From contig NZ_AP021872.1 in assembly GCF_014218255.1 (NCBI RefSeq), positions 1,426,001 to 1,490,000 of the forward strand: a DNA stretch of 64,000 nt. Direction: 5' to 3'. The translations under genes were made by a program, and so were the position numbers. The notes below the pieces were generated by a model that worked only from the letters and a program-made list of their open reading frames with translations, ran no database searches and was not told the origin of the DNA. Positions within the stretch are counted from its first letter, which is position 1, and each line of letters begins with the position of its first letter. This DNA is from Mycoavidus sp. B2-EB. GTDB lineage: Bacteria; Pseudomonadota; Gammaproteobacteria; Burkholderiales; Burkholderiaceae. Shown piece after piece: positions 37,749-47,357 of the stretch.

Positions 37749-39704
37749 TTATGGGCAGCTCAGCGCGGTGTCGCCAGATAGATCCGTCTGAGCCTCACTC
37801 CCCTCTAATACTTGTGCTAGGCGACATGAAACTTCAAGAGTAAGCTCGTCTAGCGCGAGAATATCGAGCCACAGCTTAGTATCGCGCGCATGCACACCAA
37901 GACCAGGCACATGCAGCAATAGCGGGATTTCGTCAAACCTAACCAAATCTCCTTTTAGGACCGTGGCAAGCATACGTTCACGCTTTTCTTGCTTGAGCCA
38001 GCGCAAGCACCAAAAACGCTCCATGCGATTCTGGTGATCTGCATAGGCTTGATAAATTTCGTCAAAATTTTGCACAATCACGTACAAATCTGCATCTTTG
38101 GGCTTAAACGGAGCCACCAATTTAGCCGCCACACCATGTTGCGTACAGGCTAGAAGTTGCCATTGATTGACTAAATCGATATAGCGCCGCAAGGGTGAGG
38201 TGCTCCATGCATATTGCTCAACCCCTAGCCCTTCATGGGGCTCTGGGCCAATTTGCATGCGCGTGCGGTTAACGCCAAATGAGCGTTGCGCCCGATAAAT
38301 TCCTGGCACATCATATTTAGCCAATACCGCACCCCAACTGCTGTTCACTAAAATCGCTAACTCAGCAACAATCAAATCAAGCGGAGAACCGCGTCGGCGC
38401 GGGGTGATCGAGACCGATTCGCCGTCGATAGCAAAATTAAAGTCTGTATAGCGCTGCGTTTCGCGCTTAAGTCCATAATTGATGCGAGCCGTCTGCCGCT
38501 TTTCGTAAAGCGCTTGCGCAAATGGCCAAAGTACTGCGATCTCTTTTTTATAGGGATAATCGCCCTCACCTGCTGCAATGGCCTCTGCTGTTACGATTGC
38601 ATCAAGCCAATTATGGCGCAGATTGTGCGCAATAAATACACGCTCGGCGCGCGTCTCGGTGGCCACAATATCTTGCGTTGCGCCATCGATAATTGCATAA
38701 AACGACAGTACCGGCCGGAGCCCACCTTCCTTTAAAGTGAATGTATTAATCAGCGCGGCGGGCAACATAGTGATTTTATCGCCCGGAACATAGACGGTCG
38801 ATAAACGCGTGCGCGCAATCAAGTCAATCATGTCGTCCCGCGCGACGCCAAGCGCGGGCGCAGCAATATGCACGCCAATCCGCAAACGATCATTGGCCAG
38901 CCATTCGACCGAGAAAGCGTCATCAATTTCAGTCGTGCTAATGTCATCGATCGAAAAAGCTTGGACTTCAGTCACCGGTAACTCGTCGAAGCCGCTCTCG
39001 GCCGCCGGCCCAGAATATTCGACTGCTGGGCCAAAGCCCGTCCCCTGTGGGAAATGCTCCGCCAAAAAACGGCTCTCATGCAATGCACGCGCAGAAGGAA
39101 TCGCGCCACAATCGAGTATTAATTGTGCGACTGAAACACCGCAAACACTGGCTGCAGCCTCCAACGCTTTGTATTCGATTGAATTTTTATCGGGTTTGGT
39201 TAATAAAGTGAGAACCTTACCCTCAAAAGCCGCCGGTAATCGATGAGCGGTTAATTCAGCTTCATAAGTGGCCTGCAATGCTGCCTGTTGGCTACGCCGT
39301 TCAAGAGCGGCCAATGCGGCTTTGAGTTGCTCTTCTGGTGCGCGCAGGTATTGCCCGCGCCCTTTACGACGAAAATAGACAGGGGCGCCATGTAAACGCA
39401 GAACCAGTGAGGCTCGCTCAATCGAGGTGACCTGTGCGCCAAAATATTCCACGGCGAGCGCTGCGAAGTTAAATTCATCGCTCCCTGCGCACTCCCACAA
39501 AAAATCCAGTTCGATGGCCTGAGCGCACGCCTCAGCGGCGCGCATTAATTCAGCAGCTGTCGGCGCTGAAAACTCAAGTAGCACATCTTTACTTTTTACT
39601 TTAATCCGCCGCCCGCCGGGCAATTCAACTTGCAACGTTTCATTCTGGTGAGAGAGTACAGTGCCGGCCTTAAAGCTGCCGGAATCTTCAAAAAAAACGT
39701 TCAC
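37749..39704 (-). CDS. RNase II-type exoribonuclease (RNB domain)
   Basis: 651 residues. The RNB catalytic centre reads FSIDDISTTEIDDAF (about residue 250), a variant of the usual IDP...DDA motif with its aspartates kept. The RAQRSFGVNRTRMQIGPEPHEGLGVEQYAWSTSPLRRYID segment is the second RNB signature. It degrades RNA from the 3' end processively. The N-terminal part is not a classical cold-shock pair and the S1-like C-terminus is short, as in the betaproteobacterial branch. It overlaps mpl by 4 bp and precedes aroE. Confidence 0.88.
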   Translation of the reverse strand: MNVFFEDSGSFKAGTVLSHQNETLQVELPGGRRIKVKSKDVLLEFSAPTAAELMRAAEACAQAIELDFLWECAGSDEFNFAALAVEYFGAQVTSIERASLVLRLHGAPVYFRRKGRGQYLRAPEEQLKAALAALERRSQQAALQATYEAELTAHRLPAAFEGKVLTLLTKPDKNSIEYKALEAAASVCGVSVAQLILDCGAIPSARALHESRFLAEHFPQGTGFGPAVEYSGPAAESGFDELPVTEVQAFSIDDISTTEIDDAFSVEWLANDRLRIGVHIAAPALGVARDDMIDLIARTRLSTVYVPGDKITMLPAALINTFTLKEGGLRPVLSFYAIIDGATQDIVATETRAERVFIAHNLRHNWLDAIVTAEAIAAGEGDYPYKKEIAVLWPFAQALYEKRQTARINYGLKRETQRYTDFNFAIDGESVSITPRRRGSPLDLIVAELAILVNSSWGAVLAKYDVPGIYRAQRSFGVNRTRMQIGPEPHEGLGVEQYAWSTSPLRRYIDLVNQWQLLACTQHGVAAKLVAPFKPKDADLYVIVQNFDEIYQAYADHQNRMERFWCLRWLKQEKRERMLATVLKGDLVRFDEIPLLLHVPGLGVHARDTKLWLDILALDELTLEVSCRLAQVLEGSEAQTDLSGDTALSCP

Positions 39705-41116
39705 GCAACCTTCCCTGAATCAAAATCGATTGTGGCATTCTCTTTTTTAGAAAGCATGGCAAGCAGTTTCGCATGAATACCACCAAAGCTGCCGTTGCTC
39801 ATCACTACAATATGATCATTTGGCCGCGCCGCCAGAACGACCGCGTGCGCCAGCGCCTCAAGATCATTCAAAGGGTAAACACGTTCGCCCAGTGGCGCTA
39901 GAGTTTGAGCTAAATCCCAGCCGAGCGCGTCGCGCCCCGCTGATGCCCCATATGCGAAAACCAGATCAGCCTGAGCTAGGCTCTCTGGCAATTGGGATTT
40001 CAGCACCCCCAATTTCATCGTATTTGAGCGCGCTTCAAGCACCGCCAAAATGCGGGCCTGGGGCCCGATACGCGCGCGCAACCCAGCCAGGGTCGTGCTA
40101 ATTGCGCTCGGATGATGAGCAAAATCATCATAGATCGTGATGCCGCCCACGCTACCGTATGTTTCCATGCGCCGCTTCACCCCAGCAAAACGCGCCAACG
40201 CCGCAGCGCCGGCGGCCGGCGCTACGCCGACATGGCGGGCCGCAGCCAAGGCCGCTAACGCATTGAGCCGATTATGTTCACCCAAGCTTTGCCAGTTGAC
40301 CATGCCTACTCGCTGGGTCTGCCAATGCACGGCAAAAGATTGATCCATGACACGCTCATCAACCGGCTCTGCTTGCCAGCCGTCGGCCACCCCAAAAGCT
40401 TCAATTTCACTCCAGCAGCCCCTGCTTAACACGCGTGCAAGCGCTGCATCGCGGCCATTCACAAGGATCCGCCCAGCCGCTGGGACAATACGCACTAAAT
40501 GATGAAATTGCGTTTCAATTGCAGCCAGATCTGGGAAAATATCTGCATGATCGTATTCGAGATTATTGAGCACGAGAGTGCGCGGACGATAATGGATAAA
40601 TTTAGAGCGCTTATCGAAAAACGCCGTATCGTATTCATCTGCTTCGATCACAAAAAAATTCGATGCCGTGAGTCGCGCCGAAATATTCAAATTAAGTGGC
40701 ACGCCACCGATTAGAAAACCCGGGTTCAATCCAGCTTCTTCGAGCAGCCAAGCAAGGATAGACGCTGTGGTGGTTTTGCCATGCGTGCCGGCCACTGCCA
40801 ATACCCATTTTTGCGCTAACACGTGTTCGCCAAGCCATTGTGGGCCTGAGGTGTAAGGCAGACCTTGGTCTAGAATCGCCTCCATTAATGGGTTGCCACG
40901 CGTCACAACATTCCCGACTACATAAAGGTCCGCATTGAGTGCAAGTTGGTCAGCGTGGTAGCCGTCGATAAGTTCAATGCCTTGTGCCGCAAGCTGCGTA
41001 CTCATCGGTGGGTACACATGTGCATCGCAACCGGTCACACGATGACCGGCTTGGCGTGCAAGCACAGCCAGCCCTCCCATGAAGGTACCGCAAATGCCGA
41101 GAATATGAATATGCAT
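39701..41116 (-). CDS. mpl: UDP-N-acetylmuramate:L-Ala-gamma-D-Glu-meso-Dap ligase
   Basis: 471 residues of the Mur ligase family. The start HIHILGICGTFMGGLAVLA and the P-loop VAGTHGKTTTAS at 108-118 mark Mpl rather than MurC; EADEYDTAFFDKRSKF is also specific. Mpl reattaches recycled murein tripeptide to UDP-MurNAc. With ampD (52.9 kb) it points to active cell-wall recycling. First gene of the minus-strand run; its stop overlaps the start of the RNase gene by 4 bp. Confidence 0.95.
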   Translation of the reverse strand: MHIHILGICGTFMGGLAVLARQAGHRVTGCDAHVYPPMSTQLAAQGIELIDGYHADQLALNADLYVVGNVVTRGNPLMEAILDQGLPYTSGPQWLGEHVLAQKWVLAVAGTHGKTTTASILAWLLEEAGLNPGFLIGGVPLNLNISARLTASNFFVIEADEYDTAFFDKRSKFIHYRPRTLVLNNLEYDHADIFPDLAAIETQFHHLVRIVPAAGRILVNGRDAALARVLSRGCWSEIEAFGVADGWQAEPVDERVMDQSFAVHWQTQRVGMVNWQSLGEHNRLNALAALAAARHVGVAPAAGAAALARFAGVKRRMETYGSVGGITIYDDFAHHPSAISTTLAGLRARIGPQARILAVLEARSNTMKLGVLKSQLPESLAQADLVFAYGASAGRDALGWDLAQTLAPLGERVYPLNDLEALAHAVVLAARPNDHIVVMSNGSFGGIHAKLLAMLSKKENATIDFDSGKVA

Positions 41117-41251
41117 AAAAAATCAGGTTTGTGCTCAACTCAGATCAGCCAACAAAGACTGATAAAACCCAGAATTGTACCCGAGAGAGGCAACCGCAGA
41201 AAACCACCCCGCGCCTGTTCAAGGTGATGAGATTTTCTGTATCATATTGAA

Positions 41252-41809
41252 ATGTTTAGAAAATCTCTGGGTATATCTTTATTGATAGGGGCTGCCGCGG
41301 TGATGGCAAGCGCCTCCTTTTACGCCAACGCTCATGCTGGCACGCCTTTATCTGTCCCCGCCAATTGGTGGCAGACTCAATTGCCGCAACTGTCAAACTC
41401 TACTGCGCCCATTTCACCCGCGCTCGCCGTTGCGCTTCCCCCCCGCTCTCTTGCGCAATACCGCGGCAAACCCCTGGTGATTCATTTTTGGGCGCCATGG
41501 TGCTCGCATTGCATTCAAGAAATTGAAACACTTACCCTGCTGTATAAGGAATATGCGCCTAGCGGCCTTCAGTTTATTGGTATCGCGGTTGATTCAGCGA
41601 GTCATGTCTTACAGTTTACGCAAAAAACTTCGGTACCTTATCCAGTGTATATTGCCGGTTTCGGTGGCATAGAGTTGGCACGCGGCTTTGGCAATACGCG
41701 CGGTGGACTACCGTTTACAGTTATCCTGAATCAAGCAGGAGAAATTCACTATACTGCGCTGGGTCGCCGTAGCGTCGCCGAGTTCCGCCAACAATTTAAT
41801 AATCTATAA
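41252..41809 (+). CDS. TlpA-type thioredoxin-like protein
   Basis: 185 residues with an N-terminal signal anchor or signal peptide (SLGISLLIGAAAVMASASFYANA). The thioredoxin-fold active site is FWAPWCSHC with Cys84 and Cys87, followed by LQFIGIAVDSASHV and GGLPFTVILNQAGEI with the cis-proline. It is a periplasmic thiol reductase or oxidase, of the TlpA/ResA group, often serving cytochrome c or envelope proteins. It lies between mpl (divergent) and aroQ, the order known from Burkholderia. Confidence 0.88.
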   Translation: MFRKSLGISLLIGAAAVMASASFYANAHAGTPLSVPANWWQTQLPQLSNSTAPISPALAVALPPRSLAQYRGKPLVIHFWAPWCSHCIQEIETLTLLYKEYAPSGLQFIGIAVDSASHVLQFTQKTSVPYPVYIAGFGGIELARGFGNTRGGLPFTVILNQAGEIHYTALGRRSVAEFRQQFNNL

Positions 41810-41944
41810 TAGCTATTTAAGCTGACTAGGATACAAAATATATTTTTCCTAATCGAGTCATTTCTTTCCTATTTTTTTATTAAACTAGACAAACTTCGCT
41901 ATTCGGCTGTAAAGTTCGCCCAATTTCTTTAAATTAGATATTAA

Positions 41945-42391
41945 ATGACTGCTCGGCTACTCGTGTTGCATGGCCCCAACCTCAATTTACTCGGCTTGCG
42001 AGAGCCGGAGGTATATGGTCGCCTAACACTCAGCGAAATCGACCAGCGCTTGCAACAACGCGCTGCCTCCGAAGACGCTACAGTGGAGACCTTTCAAAGC
42101 AACCACGAAGGAGTATTAATTGACCGTGTGCACCACGCCAAGGCAGAAAATATTGATTTCATTGTTATCAATCCAGCCGGCCTTACACACACTAGCGTAG
42201 CGCTACGCGATGCGTTAGTTGGTGTAGATATTCCATTTATCGAAGTACATTTATCGAATATTCACCGCCGTGAGGCATTTAGGCATCAATCATTTCTTTC
42301 AAGTCAGGCGCTTGGCGTCATTTGCGGCTTTGGCTGGCAAAGTTATCTATTTGCGCTTGAATTTGCGCTTGATCAACTGAAACCTATTTAA
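41945..42391 (+). CDS. aroQ: Type II 3-dehydroquinate dehydratase
   Basis: 148 residues. The flexible loop with catalytic Tyr24 ([16 protein letters not shown]), the SNHEG motif and His102 in EVHLSN are intact. It dehydrates 3-dehydroquinate in the shikimate pathway, together with aroE here. The gene precedes accB by 51 bp, a common betaproteobacterial pairing. Confidence 0.97.
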   Translation: MTARLLVLHGPNLNLLGLREPEVYGRLTLSEIDQRLQQRAASEDATVETFQSNHEGVLIDRVHHAKAENIDFIVINPAGLTHTSVALRDALVGVDIPFIEVHLSNIHRREAFRHQSFLSSQALGVICGFGWQSYLFALEFALDQLKPI

Positions 42392-42442
42392 TTAGTTATT
42401 AGGCGCTGCTGCGGCAGTCATTATTTTCATGGGAACTTATCA

Positions 42443-42916
42443 ATGGATTTACGTAAGCTCAAAACACTCATCGACCTAGTATCAGAATCTTGCATCTCTG
42501 AACTAGAAGTGACCGAAGGAGAAGGTAAGGTTCGGATCGTCAAAAATACAGCGCCGGTTTATATGCAAGCGCCTGGACCCATACCGCAATTTAACGCGCC
42601 AATCCAAGCCAGCGTGACCGAAGTGACCGCTAGCACTGCGCCAATGTCAAACGCAGAAGCGGCAGCTAGCGAGGTGGTGCAGGGCCATATTGTTCAGTCT
42701 CCGATGGTGGGCACGTTCTATCGCGCCCCCTCGCCAGGCTCAGAGCCCTTTGTACAAATTGGCGATAGCGTCAAAGAAGGGCAAACCCTTTGCATCATAG
42801 AAGCCATGAAGCTCCTCAATGAAATCGAGGCCGATAAAACAGGCATTGTGAAAGAAATTTTGGCTGAGAACGGTCAACCTGTCGAATATGGGCAACGCTT
42901 ATTTGTCATTGCCTAA
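42443..42916 (+). CDS. accB: Biotin carboxyl carrier protein of acetyl-CoA carboxylase
   Basis: 157 residues. The biotinylation site is Lys123 in [14 protein letters not shown]; the thumb region [18 protein letters not shown] is typical of AccB. An N-terminal helical part and an Ala/Thr/Pro linker precede the biotinyl domain. It carries carboxybiotin between AccC and AccA/AccD. It lies 16 bp before accC. Confidence 0.97.
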   Translation: MDLRKLKTLIDLVSESCISELEVTEGEGKVRIVKNTAPVYMQAPGPIPQFNAPIQASVTEVTASTAPMSNAEAAASEVVQGHIVQSPMVGTFYRAPSPGSEPFVQIGDSVKEGQTLCIIEAMKLLNEIEADKTGIVKEILAENGQPVEYGQRLFVIA

Positions 42917-42932
42917 AATCCAATAATGTCAT

Positions 42933-44300
42933 ATGTTTGAAAAAATCTTAATTGCCAATCGCGGCGAAATTGCGCTACGCATTCAACGCGCCTGTCGGGA
43001 GCTCGGTGTCAAAACCGTGGTTGTCTATTCCGAAGCAGACAAAGAAGCGAAATATGTGCGTTTAGCCGATGAAGCGGTCTGCATTGGGCCCGCACCTTCC
43101 GCACAGTCCTATCTAAATATGCCAGCCATTATTAGCGCGGCTGAAGTCACCGACGCTGAGGCAATCCACCCTGGCTATGGCTTTTTGTCAGAAAATGCTG
43201 ATTTTGCCGAACGCGTCGAACAATCCGGTTTTACTTTTATTGGGCCACGCCCCGAAACCATCCGTTTAATGGGTGACAAAGTATCCGCCAAACAAACCAT
43301 GCTCAAAGCTGGGGTGCCCTGTGTGCCAGGCTCCGAAGGAGCTTTACCTGAAGATCCGAAAGAAATCATCAAACTTGCGCGACAAATTACTTATCCAGTG
43401 ATTATCAAAGCTGCGGGTGGGGGAGGCGGACGAGGCATGCGCGTAGTCCATACGGAAGCCGCTCTGATTAACGCTGTCAATATGACTCGTGAAGAAGCTG
43501 GGCGTGCCTTCGGTAACCCTAGTGTGTATATGGAAAAGTTCTTGGAGAACCCACGCCATATCGAAATTCAAGTACTCGCAGATTCATTTAAGCACGCAAT
43601 CTGGCTGGGGGAGCGCGATTGTTCAATGCAGCGGCGACACCAAAAAGTGATCGAAGAAGCGCCAGCGCCCCATATCTCGCGCCGCCTGGTCGAGCGTATT
43701 GGGGACCGCTGTGTAGATGCATGTAAAAAAATGGGATACCTCGGCGCAGGTACTTTTGAGTTTTTATACGAGAATAATGAATTCTATTTCATCGAAATGA
43801 ATACACGGGTACAGGTCGAACACCCGGTCACAGAGATGATTACCGGCATCGACATCGTACAAGAACAAATCCGCGTGGCGGCTGGGGAAAAACTCCGCTT
43901 TAAACAGCGCGAAGTCATTCTGAAAGGCCATGCAATTGAATGCCGAATCAATGCTGAAGACGCCTATAAATTTATTCCTTCGCCCGGGCGCATTACATCA
44001 TGGCATGCGCCTGGCGGACCTGGCATTCGAGTCGATTCACATGCCTATAACAGTTATTTTGTGCCTTCTCATTATGATTCAATGATTGGCAAAGTGATTT
44101 CCTATGGCGCCACCCGCGAGCAAGCGATTAGCCGCATGCATATTGCGCTTTCTGAAATGGTCGTGGAAGGGATTCAAACCAACATTCCATTACACCGCGA
44201 GATGATGCTTGATGCAAAATTTGTTGAAGGCGGCACCAGTATTCATTATCTTGAAAATAAGCTCGCGGCTAAGCATCAAGCAACGCTTCAAAAGGCCTAA
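42933..44300 (+). CDS. accC: Biotin carboxylase of acetyl-CoA carboxylase
   Basis: 455 residues, ATP-grasp enzyme. [20 protein letters not shown], the glycine-rich [14 protein letters not shown] loop, [21 protein letters not shown] and [14 protein letters not shown] are in order. It carboxylates biotin on AccB using ATP and bicarbonate, the first half-reaction of fatty-acid synthesis. Co-transcribed with accB; prmA follows 15 bp downstream. Confidence 0.98.
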   Translation: MFEKILIANRGEIALRIQRACRELGVKTVVVYSEADKEAKYVRLADEAVCIGPAPSAQSYLNMPAIISAAEVTDAEAIHPGYGFLSENADFAERVEQSGFTFIGPRPETIRLMGDKVSAKQTMLKAGVPCVPGSEGALPEDPKEIIKLARQITYPVIIKAAGGGGGRGMRVVHTEAALINAVNMTREEAGRAFGNPSVYMEKFLENPRHIEIQVLADSFKHAIWLGERDCSMQRRHQKVIEEAPAPHISRRLVERIGDRCVDACKKMGYLGAGTFEFLYENNEFYFIEMNTRVQVEHPVTEMITGIDIVQEQIRVAAGEKLRFKQREVILKGHAIECRINAEDAYKFIPSPGRITSWHAPGGPGIRVDSHAYNSYFVPSHYDSMIGKVISYGATREQAISRMHIALSEMVVEGIQTNIPLHREMMLDAKFVEGGTSIHYLENKLAAKHQATLQKA

Positions 44301-44315
44301 CTTAGGTCACCTGGC

Positions 44316-45242
44316 ATGAACCCGCTGAGCTATCGTGAACTCGTGGTCGAACTCGCGCAAACGGATGCACAAGCACTGTCCGATATTTTGCTTGAGTTAG
44401 GCGCTTTATCGGTTACAGTTGAAGATGCACAAGCCGATACGCTTGATGAAAAGCCGCTGTTTGGCGAGCCAGGTCATGAACCGACTCATGTTGCGTGGCA
44501 ACATTCTAAGTTAAGCGTGCTCATTGCTGAGTCCGATGAACCAGCGCTTTTGCTTAGCGCTGCGGCTAATCAGCTTGGTCTAACCTCGCTGCCGCCCTAT
44601 CATGTGCGTGAAGTACCGCAGCAAGACTGGGTTCAACTGACCCAAGCGCAGTTTGAGCCGATCCCGATCGGCCAACGCATTTGGGTCGTCCCCTCCTGGC
44701 ATGTGCTGCCCCCAAGCGCGCCTAAAGATGCGTTGCTACTCGCCTTAGATCCTGGGTTAGCCTTTGGTACCGGCAGTCATCCCACGACACGCCTATGCAT
44801 GGAATGGCTTGAAGCAACCGTGACTACAGGCCATACTGTACTGGATTACGGTTGTGGCTCTGGAATCCTGGCCATCTTGGCTAAAAAATGCGGTGCAGCT
44901 CATGTCGTTGGCATCGATATCGACCCGCAAGCGATTGCCGCGGCGCGCCGCAACAGTGAACAGAATCAAGTAGAGGTTCTCTATCATCTCCCGGATGAGG
45001 CTCAACCCGCCCAATTCGATCTTGTTATCGCCAACATTCTAGCTAATCCGCTAAAACAGATGGCTTCAATGTTATGTGCCAACATACGCCCCGGCGGCCA
45101 GCTTGCGCTTTCTGGCATCCTTGAGCACCAGATAGATGAACTCATACTCCATTATGCGCGTTGGCTTAAGCTATCCGTCTGGCGCACAGCGGAAGGTTGG
45201 GTGTGTCTAACTGGCCAACGACTTCCCGCAGATCATTTATAA
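44316..45242 (+). CDS. prmA: Ribosomal protein L11 methyltransferase
   Basis: 308 residues. The N-terminal L11-recognition domain ([13 protein letters not shown]) precedes an SAM-dependent methyltransferase with [24 protein letters not shown] and [15 protein letters not shown], then [14 protein letters not shown]. It trimethylates L11. It follows accC as in other betaproteobacteria. tpx follows after 24 bp; the DUF3426 zinc-ribbon gene usual between them in Burkholderia (from memory) is absent. Confidence 0.96.
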   Translation: MNPLSYRELVVELAQTDAQALSDILLELGALSVTVEDAQADTLDEKPLFGEPGHEPTHVAWQHSKLSVLIAESDEPALLLSAAANQLGLTSLPPYHVREVPQQDWVQLTQAQFEPIPIGQRIWVVPSWHVLPPSAPKDALLLALDPGLAFGTGSHPTTRLCMEWLEATVTTGHTVLDYGCGSGILAILAKKCGAAHVVGIDIDPQAIAAARRNSEQNQVEVLYHLPDEAQPAQFDLVIANILANPLKQMASMLCANIRPGGQLALSGILEHQIDELILHYARWLKLSVWRTAEGWVCLTGQRLPADHL

Positions 45243-45266
45243 CAACGCTTCAATCGGAGAATTACG

Positions 45267-45767
45267 ATGTCTACAGTCACTTTGGGCGGCACCTCCGTCG
45301 GAATCAATGGCACTTTCCCAGCCCCACATCAAATAGCGCCTCCCTTTACGCTGACCGGCAAAGACTTGGCTGAAGTTAAGCTAGCCGATTTCGCTGGCAA
45401 ACGCAAAATCCTGAGTATTGTGCCAAGCCTGGATACCCCCGTTTGCGCAACCTCGGCGCGCACTTTTAATGAAGCTGCAAGTCAGCTTAAGAATACGATC
45501 GTGCTGGTCATCTCAGCAGATCTACCCTTTGCCGCGGCACGCTTTTGCAGTACCGCTGGCATCGAGAATCTGATCACACTCTCTACCTTTCGCCATCCCG
45601 AGTTCGCTCAGCAATATGGGGTCGAGATAACGAGCCCGCCGCTTGCTGGTTTAACCGCGCGCGCCGTACTTGTGCTGGATGAAAACAATCAAATTTTGCA
45701 CGCGGAACGGGTATCTGAAATTAAGCATGAGCCTAACTATGAAGCCGCACTTGCCGCATTGAGATAA
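45267..45767 (+). CDS. tpx: Thiol peroxidase
   Basis: 166 residues, atypical 2-Cys peroxiredoxin. Peroxidatic Cys60 is in [18 protein letters not shown] and resolving Cys94 in [11 protein letters not shown], the Tpx arrangement. It reduces peroxides with thioredoxin. A GGAG site lies before the ATG. The pfkB-type kinase gene follows 4 bp downstream. Confidence 0.96.
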   Translation: MSTVTLGGTSVGINGTFPAPHQIAPPFTLTGKDLAEVKLADFAGKRKILSIVPSLDTPVCATSARTFNEAASQLKNTIVLVISADLPFAAARFCSTAGIENLITLSTFRHPEFAQQYGVEITSPPLAGLTARAVLVLDENNQILHAERVSEIKHEPNYEAALAALR

Positions 45768-45771
45768 TTTT

Positions 45772-46710
45772 ATGAGCACTCTTATCTGTGGTTCGCTCGC
45801 CTATGACACCCTGATGACCTTTGAGGGGCGTTTTCGCGAGCACATTCTGCCGCAACAAGCTCATATTCTCAATCTTAGCTTTCTAGTCCCTACGATGCGC
45901 CGCGAGTTTGGCGGTTGTGCGGGTAATATTGCTTATAGTCTGAGCGCACTCGGCGGCACCCCATACATTATGGCAACGCTTGGCGCGATAGACGCGCAAG
46001 ATTACCTCGACCATCTGGCGCAGCTTAAATTGCCAACCGACTATTTACGCGTGCTGCCGGGCATGTATTCAGCGCAAGCCATGGTCACCACTGATCTTGA
46101 AAATAATCAAATCACGACCTTTCACGCTGGCGCAATGTTGCAAGCGCACGTTAACCAGGTCAGCCAAACGCAGGGCATCACGCTTGGCATTGTAGCGCCC
46201 GATGGCGGAGACGCCATGCGCCAACATACCGAACAGTTTGCCGCCGCGAACATTCCTTTTGTGTTTGATCCGGGTCAAGGGCTCCCGCTGTTCCAAGGCG
46301 CAGAACTACAAAAGATGATTGAACTTTCCGCCTATCTCATACTCAACGATTATGAAGCACAGCTATTAAGCGATAAAACCGGTTGGTCGATTGCGCAAAT
46401 TGCCGCACGAGTGCAAGCGATGATTGTCACGCGTGGCGAACAAGGCGCGTTGATTTATCACGAGGGGAATGTTATTACTCTTCCCGCCGTTCCAGTTGAG
46501 CAAGTGATTGACCCAACTGGCTGCGGCGATGCATTCCGAGGCGGCGTGCTGTATGGGATTGAGCATGGCCTAGATTGGGCCACAACCGGCCGTCTCGCTA
46601 ATTTGATGGGCTCAATCAAAGCGGCTCATCAAGGCCCACAAAGCTACTCTCACCGCTGGGAGACAATCCATGAATATTTTAAACACACTTTTTCTTACAG
46701 CTTACAGTAA
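45772..46710 (+). CDS. PfkB-type carbohydrate/nucleoside kinase
   Basis: 312 residues of the ribokinase/PfkB family. The N-terminal signature is REFGGCAGNIAYSLSALGGTPYIMATLG; the anion-hole and catalytic Asp region is VIDPTGCGDAFRGGVLYGIE. Substrate cannot be read from sequence; members of this branch are often labelled adenosine kinase or sugar kinase. It is 4 bp after tpx, so both are co-transcribed, as in Burkholderia. Confidence 0.88.
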   Translation: MSTLICGSLAYDTLMTFEGRFREHILPQQAHILNLSFLVPTMRREFGGCAGNIAYSLSALGGTPYIMATLGAIDAQDYLDHLAQLKLPTDYLRVLPGMYSAQAMVTTDLENNQITTFHAGAMLQAHVNQVSQTQGITLGIVAPDGGDAMRQHTEQFAAANIPFVFDPGQGLPLFQGAELQKMIELSAYLILNDYEAQLLSDKTGWSIAQIAARVQAMIVTRGEQGALIYHEGNVITLPAVPVEQVIDPTGCGDAFRGGVLYGIEHGLDWATTGRLANLMGSIKAAHQGPQSYSHRWETIHEYFKHTFSYSLQ

Positions 46711-46742
46711 GTAATTTTGGGGAATTTTTGGAGAATAAATGT

Positions 46743-47219
46743 ATGAAACCCATGATTCGCATTACAGCAGCGGCTTTGCTAGCGGGTTCCTTCGCGCTAC
46801 AGGGCTGCGCCTTACAAAGCTCGTCGGCCGATGTCTATACAGCTCGCCAAGCGCAGCGTGAACAAACCGTGCGCTTGGGCACGATTGAAAGCGTGCGCGC
46901 TGTCAAAATCCAAGCCGACAATGGCCAGCCAAGCGGCCTAGGCGCCCTCGGCGGGGGGGCTTTAGGCGCAATTGCCGCCAGTAGCATCGGCGGCGGACGC
47001 GGCGCTCTGCTCACAGGCATTGCGGGGGGGCTTGGCGGCGCCGTCGCGGGCAATGCCATAGAAGGAGGCATCGCCAAACGTAATGGACTGGAAATCACCG
47101 TACGCCTTGACAATGGTGATATACGCGCAATTACGCAGGAAGCAACGCCAGAGATATTTCGTGCTGGCGAACGCGTACGCCTAGTATCAGGCGGCGGCGT
47201 TACTCGCGTCACCCACTAA
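46743..47219 (+). CDS. Glycine-zipper outer-membrane lipoprotein (SlyB/Pcp-like)
   Basis: 158 residues from the ATG at 46743, preceded by GGAG at 46730-46733. The signal peptide ends in a LQGC lipobox (Cys22). A glycine-zipper segment of about 45 residues (GLGALGGGALGAIAASSIGG and GIAGGLGGAVAGNAIEGG) forms a short membrane-inserting hairpin, and a C-terminal beta domain (GLEITVRLDNGDIRAIT) follows. SlyB-type proteins stabilise the outer membrane. It follows the kinase gene by 32 bp. Confidence 0.88.
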   Translation: MKPMIRITAAALLAGSFALQGCALQSSSADVYTARQAQREQTVRLGTIESVRAVKIQADNGQPSGLGALGGGALGAIAASSIGGGRGALLTGIAGGLGGAVAGNAIEGGIAKRNGLEITVRLDNGDIRAITQEATPEIFRAGERVRLVSGGGVTRVTH

Positions 47220-47245
47220 GAAGAAACCCGCTTTCTATCGAAAGA

Positions 47246-47283
47246 ATATCCCGCTGTCTGGCAAACGCTGACCAGCGGGATAT
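47246..47283. terminator. Long inverted repeat between the lipoprotein gene and the H1-like gene
   Basis: ATATCCCGCTG (47246-47256) pairs perfectly with CAGCGGGATAT (47273-47283) around a 16-nt loop. It lies between convergent genes and could end both transcripts, although neither side has a long T tail. Confidence 0.5.
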
Positions 47284-47357
47284 AGGATCGAATCAACACC
47301 CGATCAATTAATGCAGTGAGCTGCCTGCAAATCAACTTACACCTACACTGGCCAAAG

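Noticed and set aside
40720-40735. T-arm-like GGGTTCAATCC inside mpl
   Set aside because: No cloverleaf can be built around it, and the sequence codes for conserved Mpl residues.
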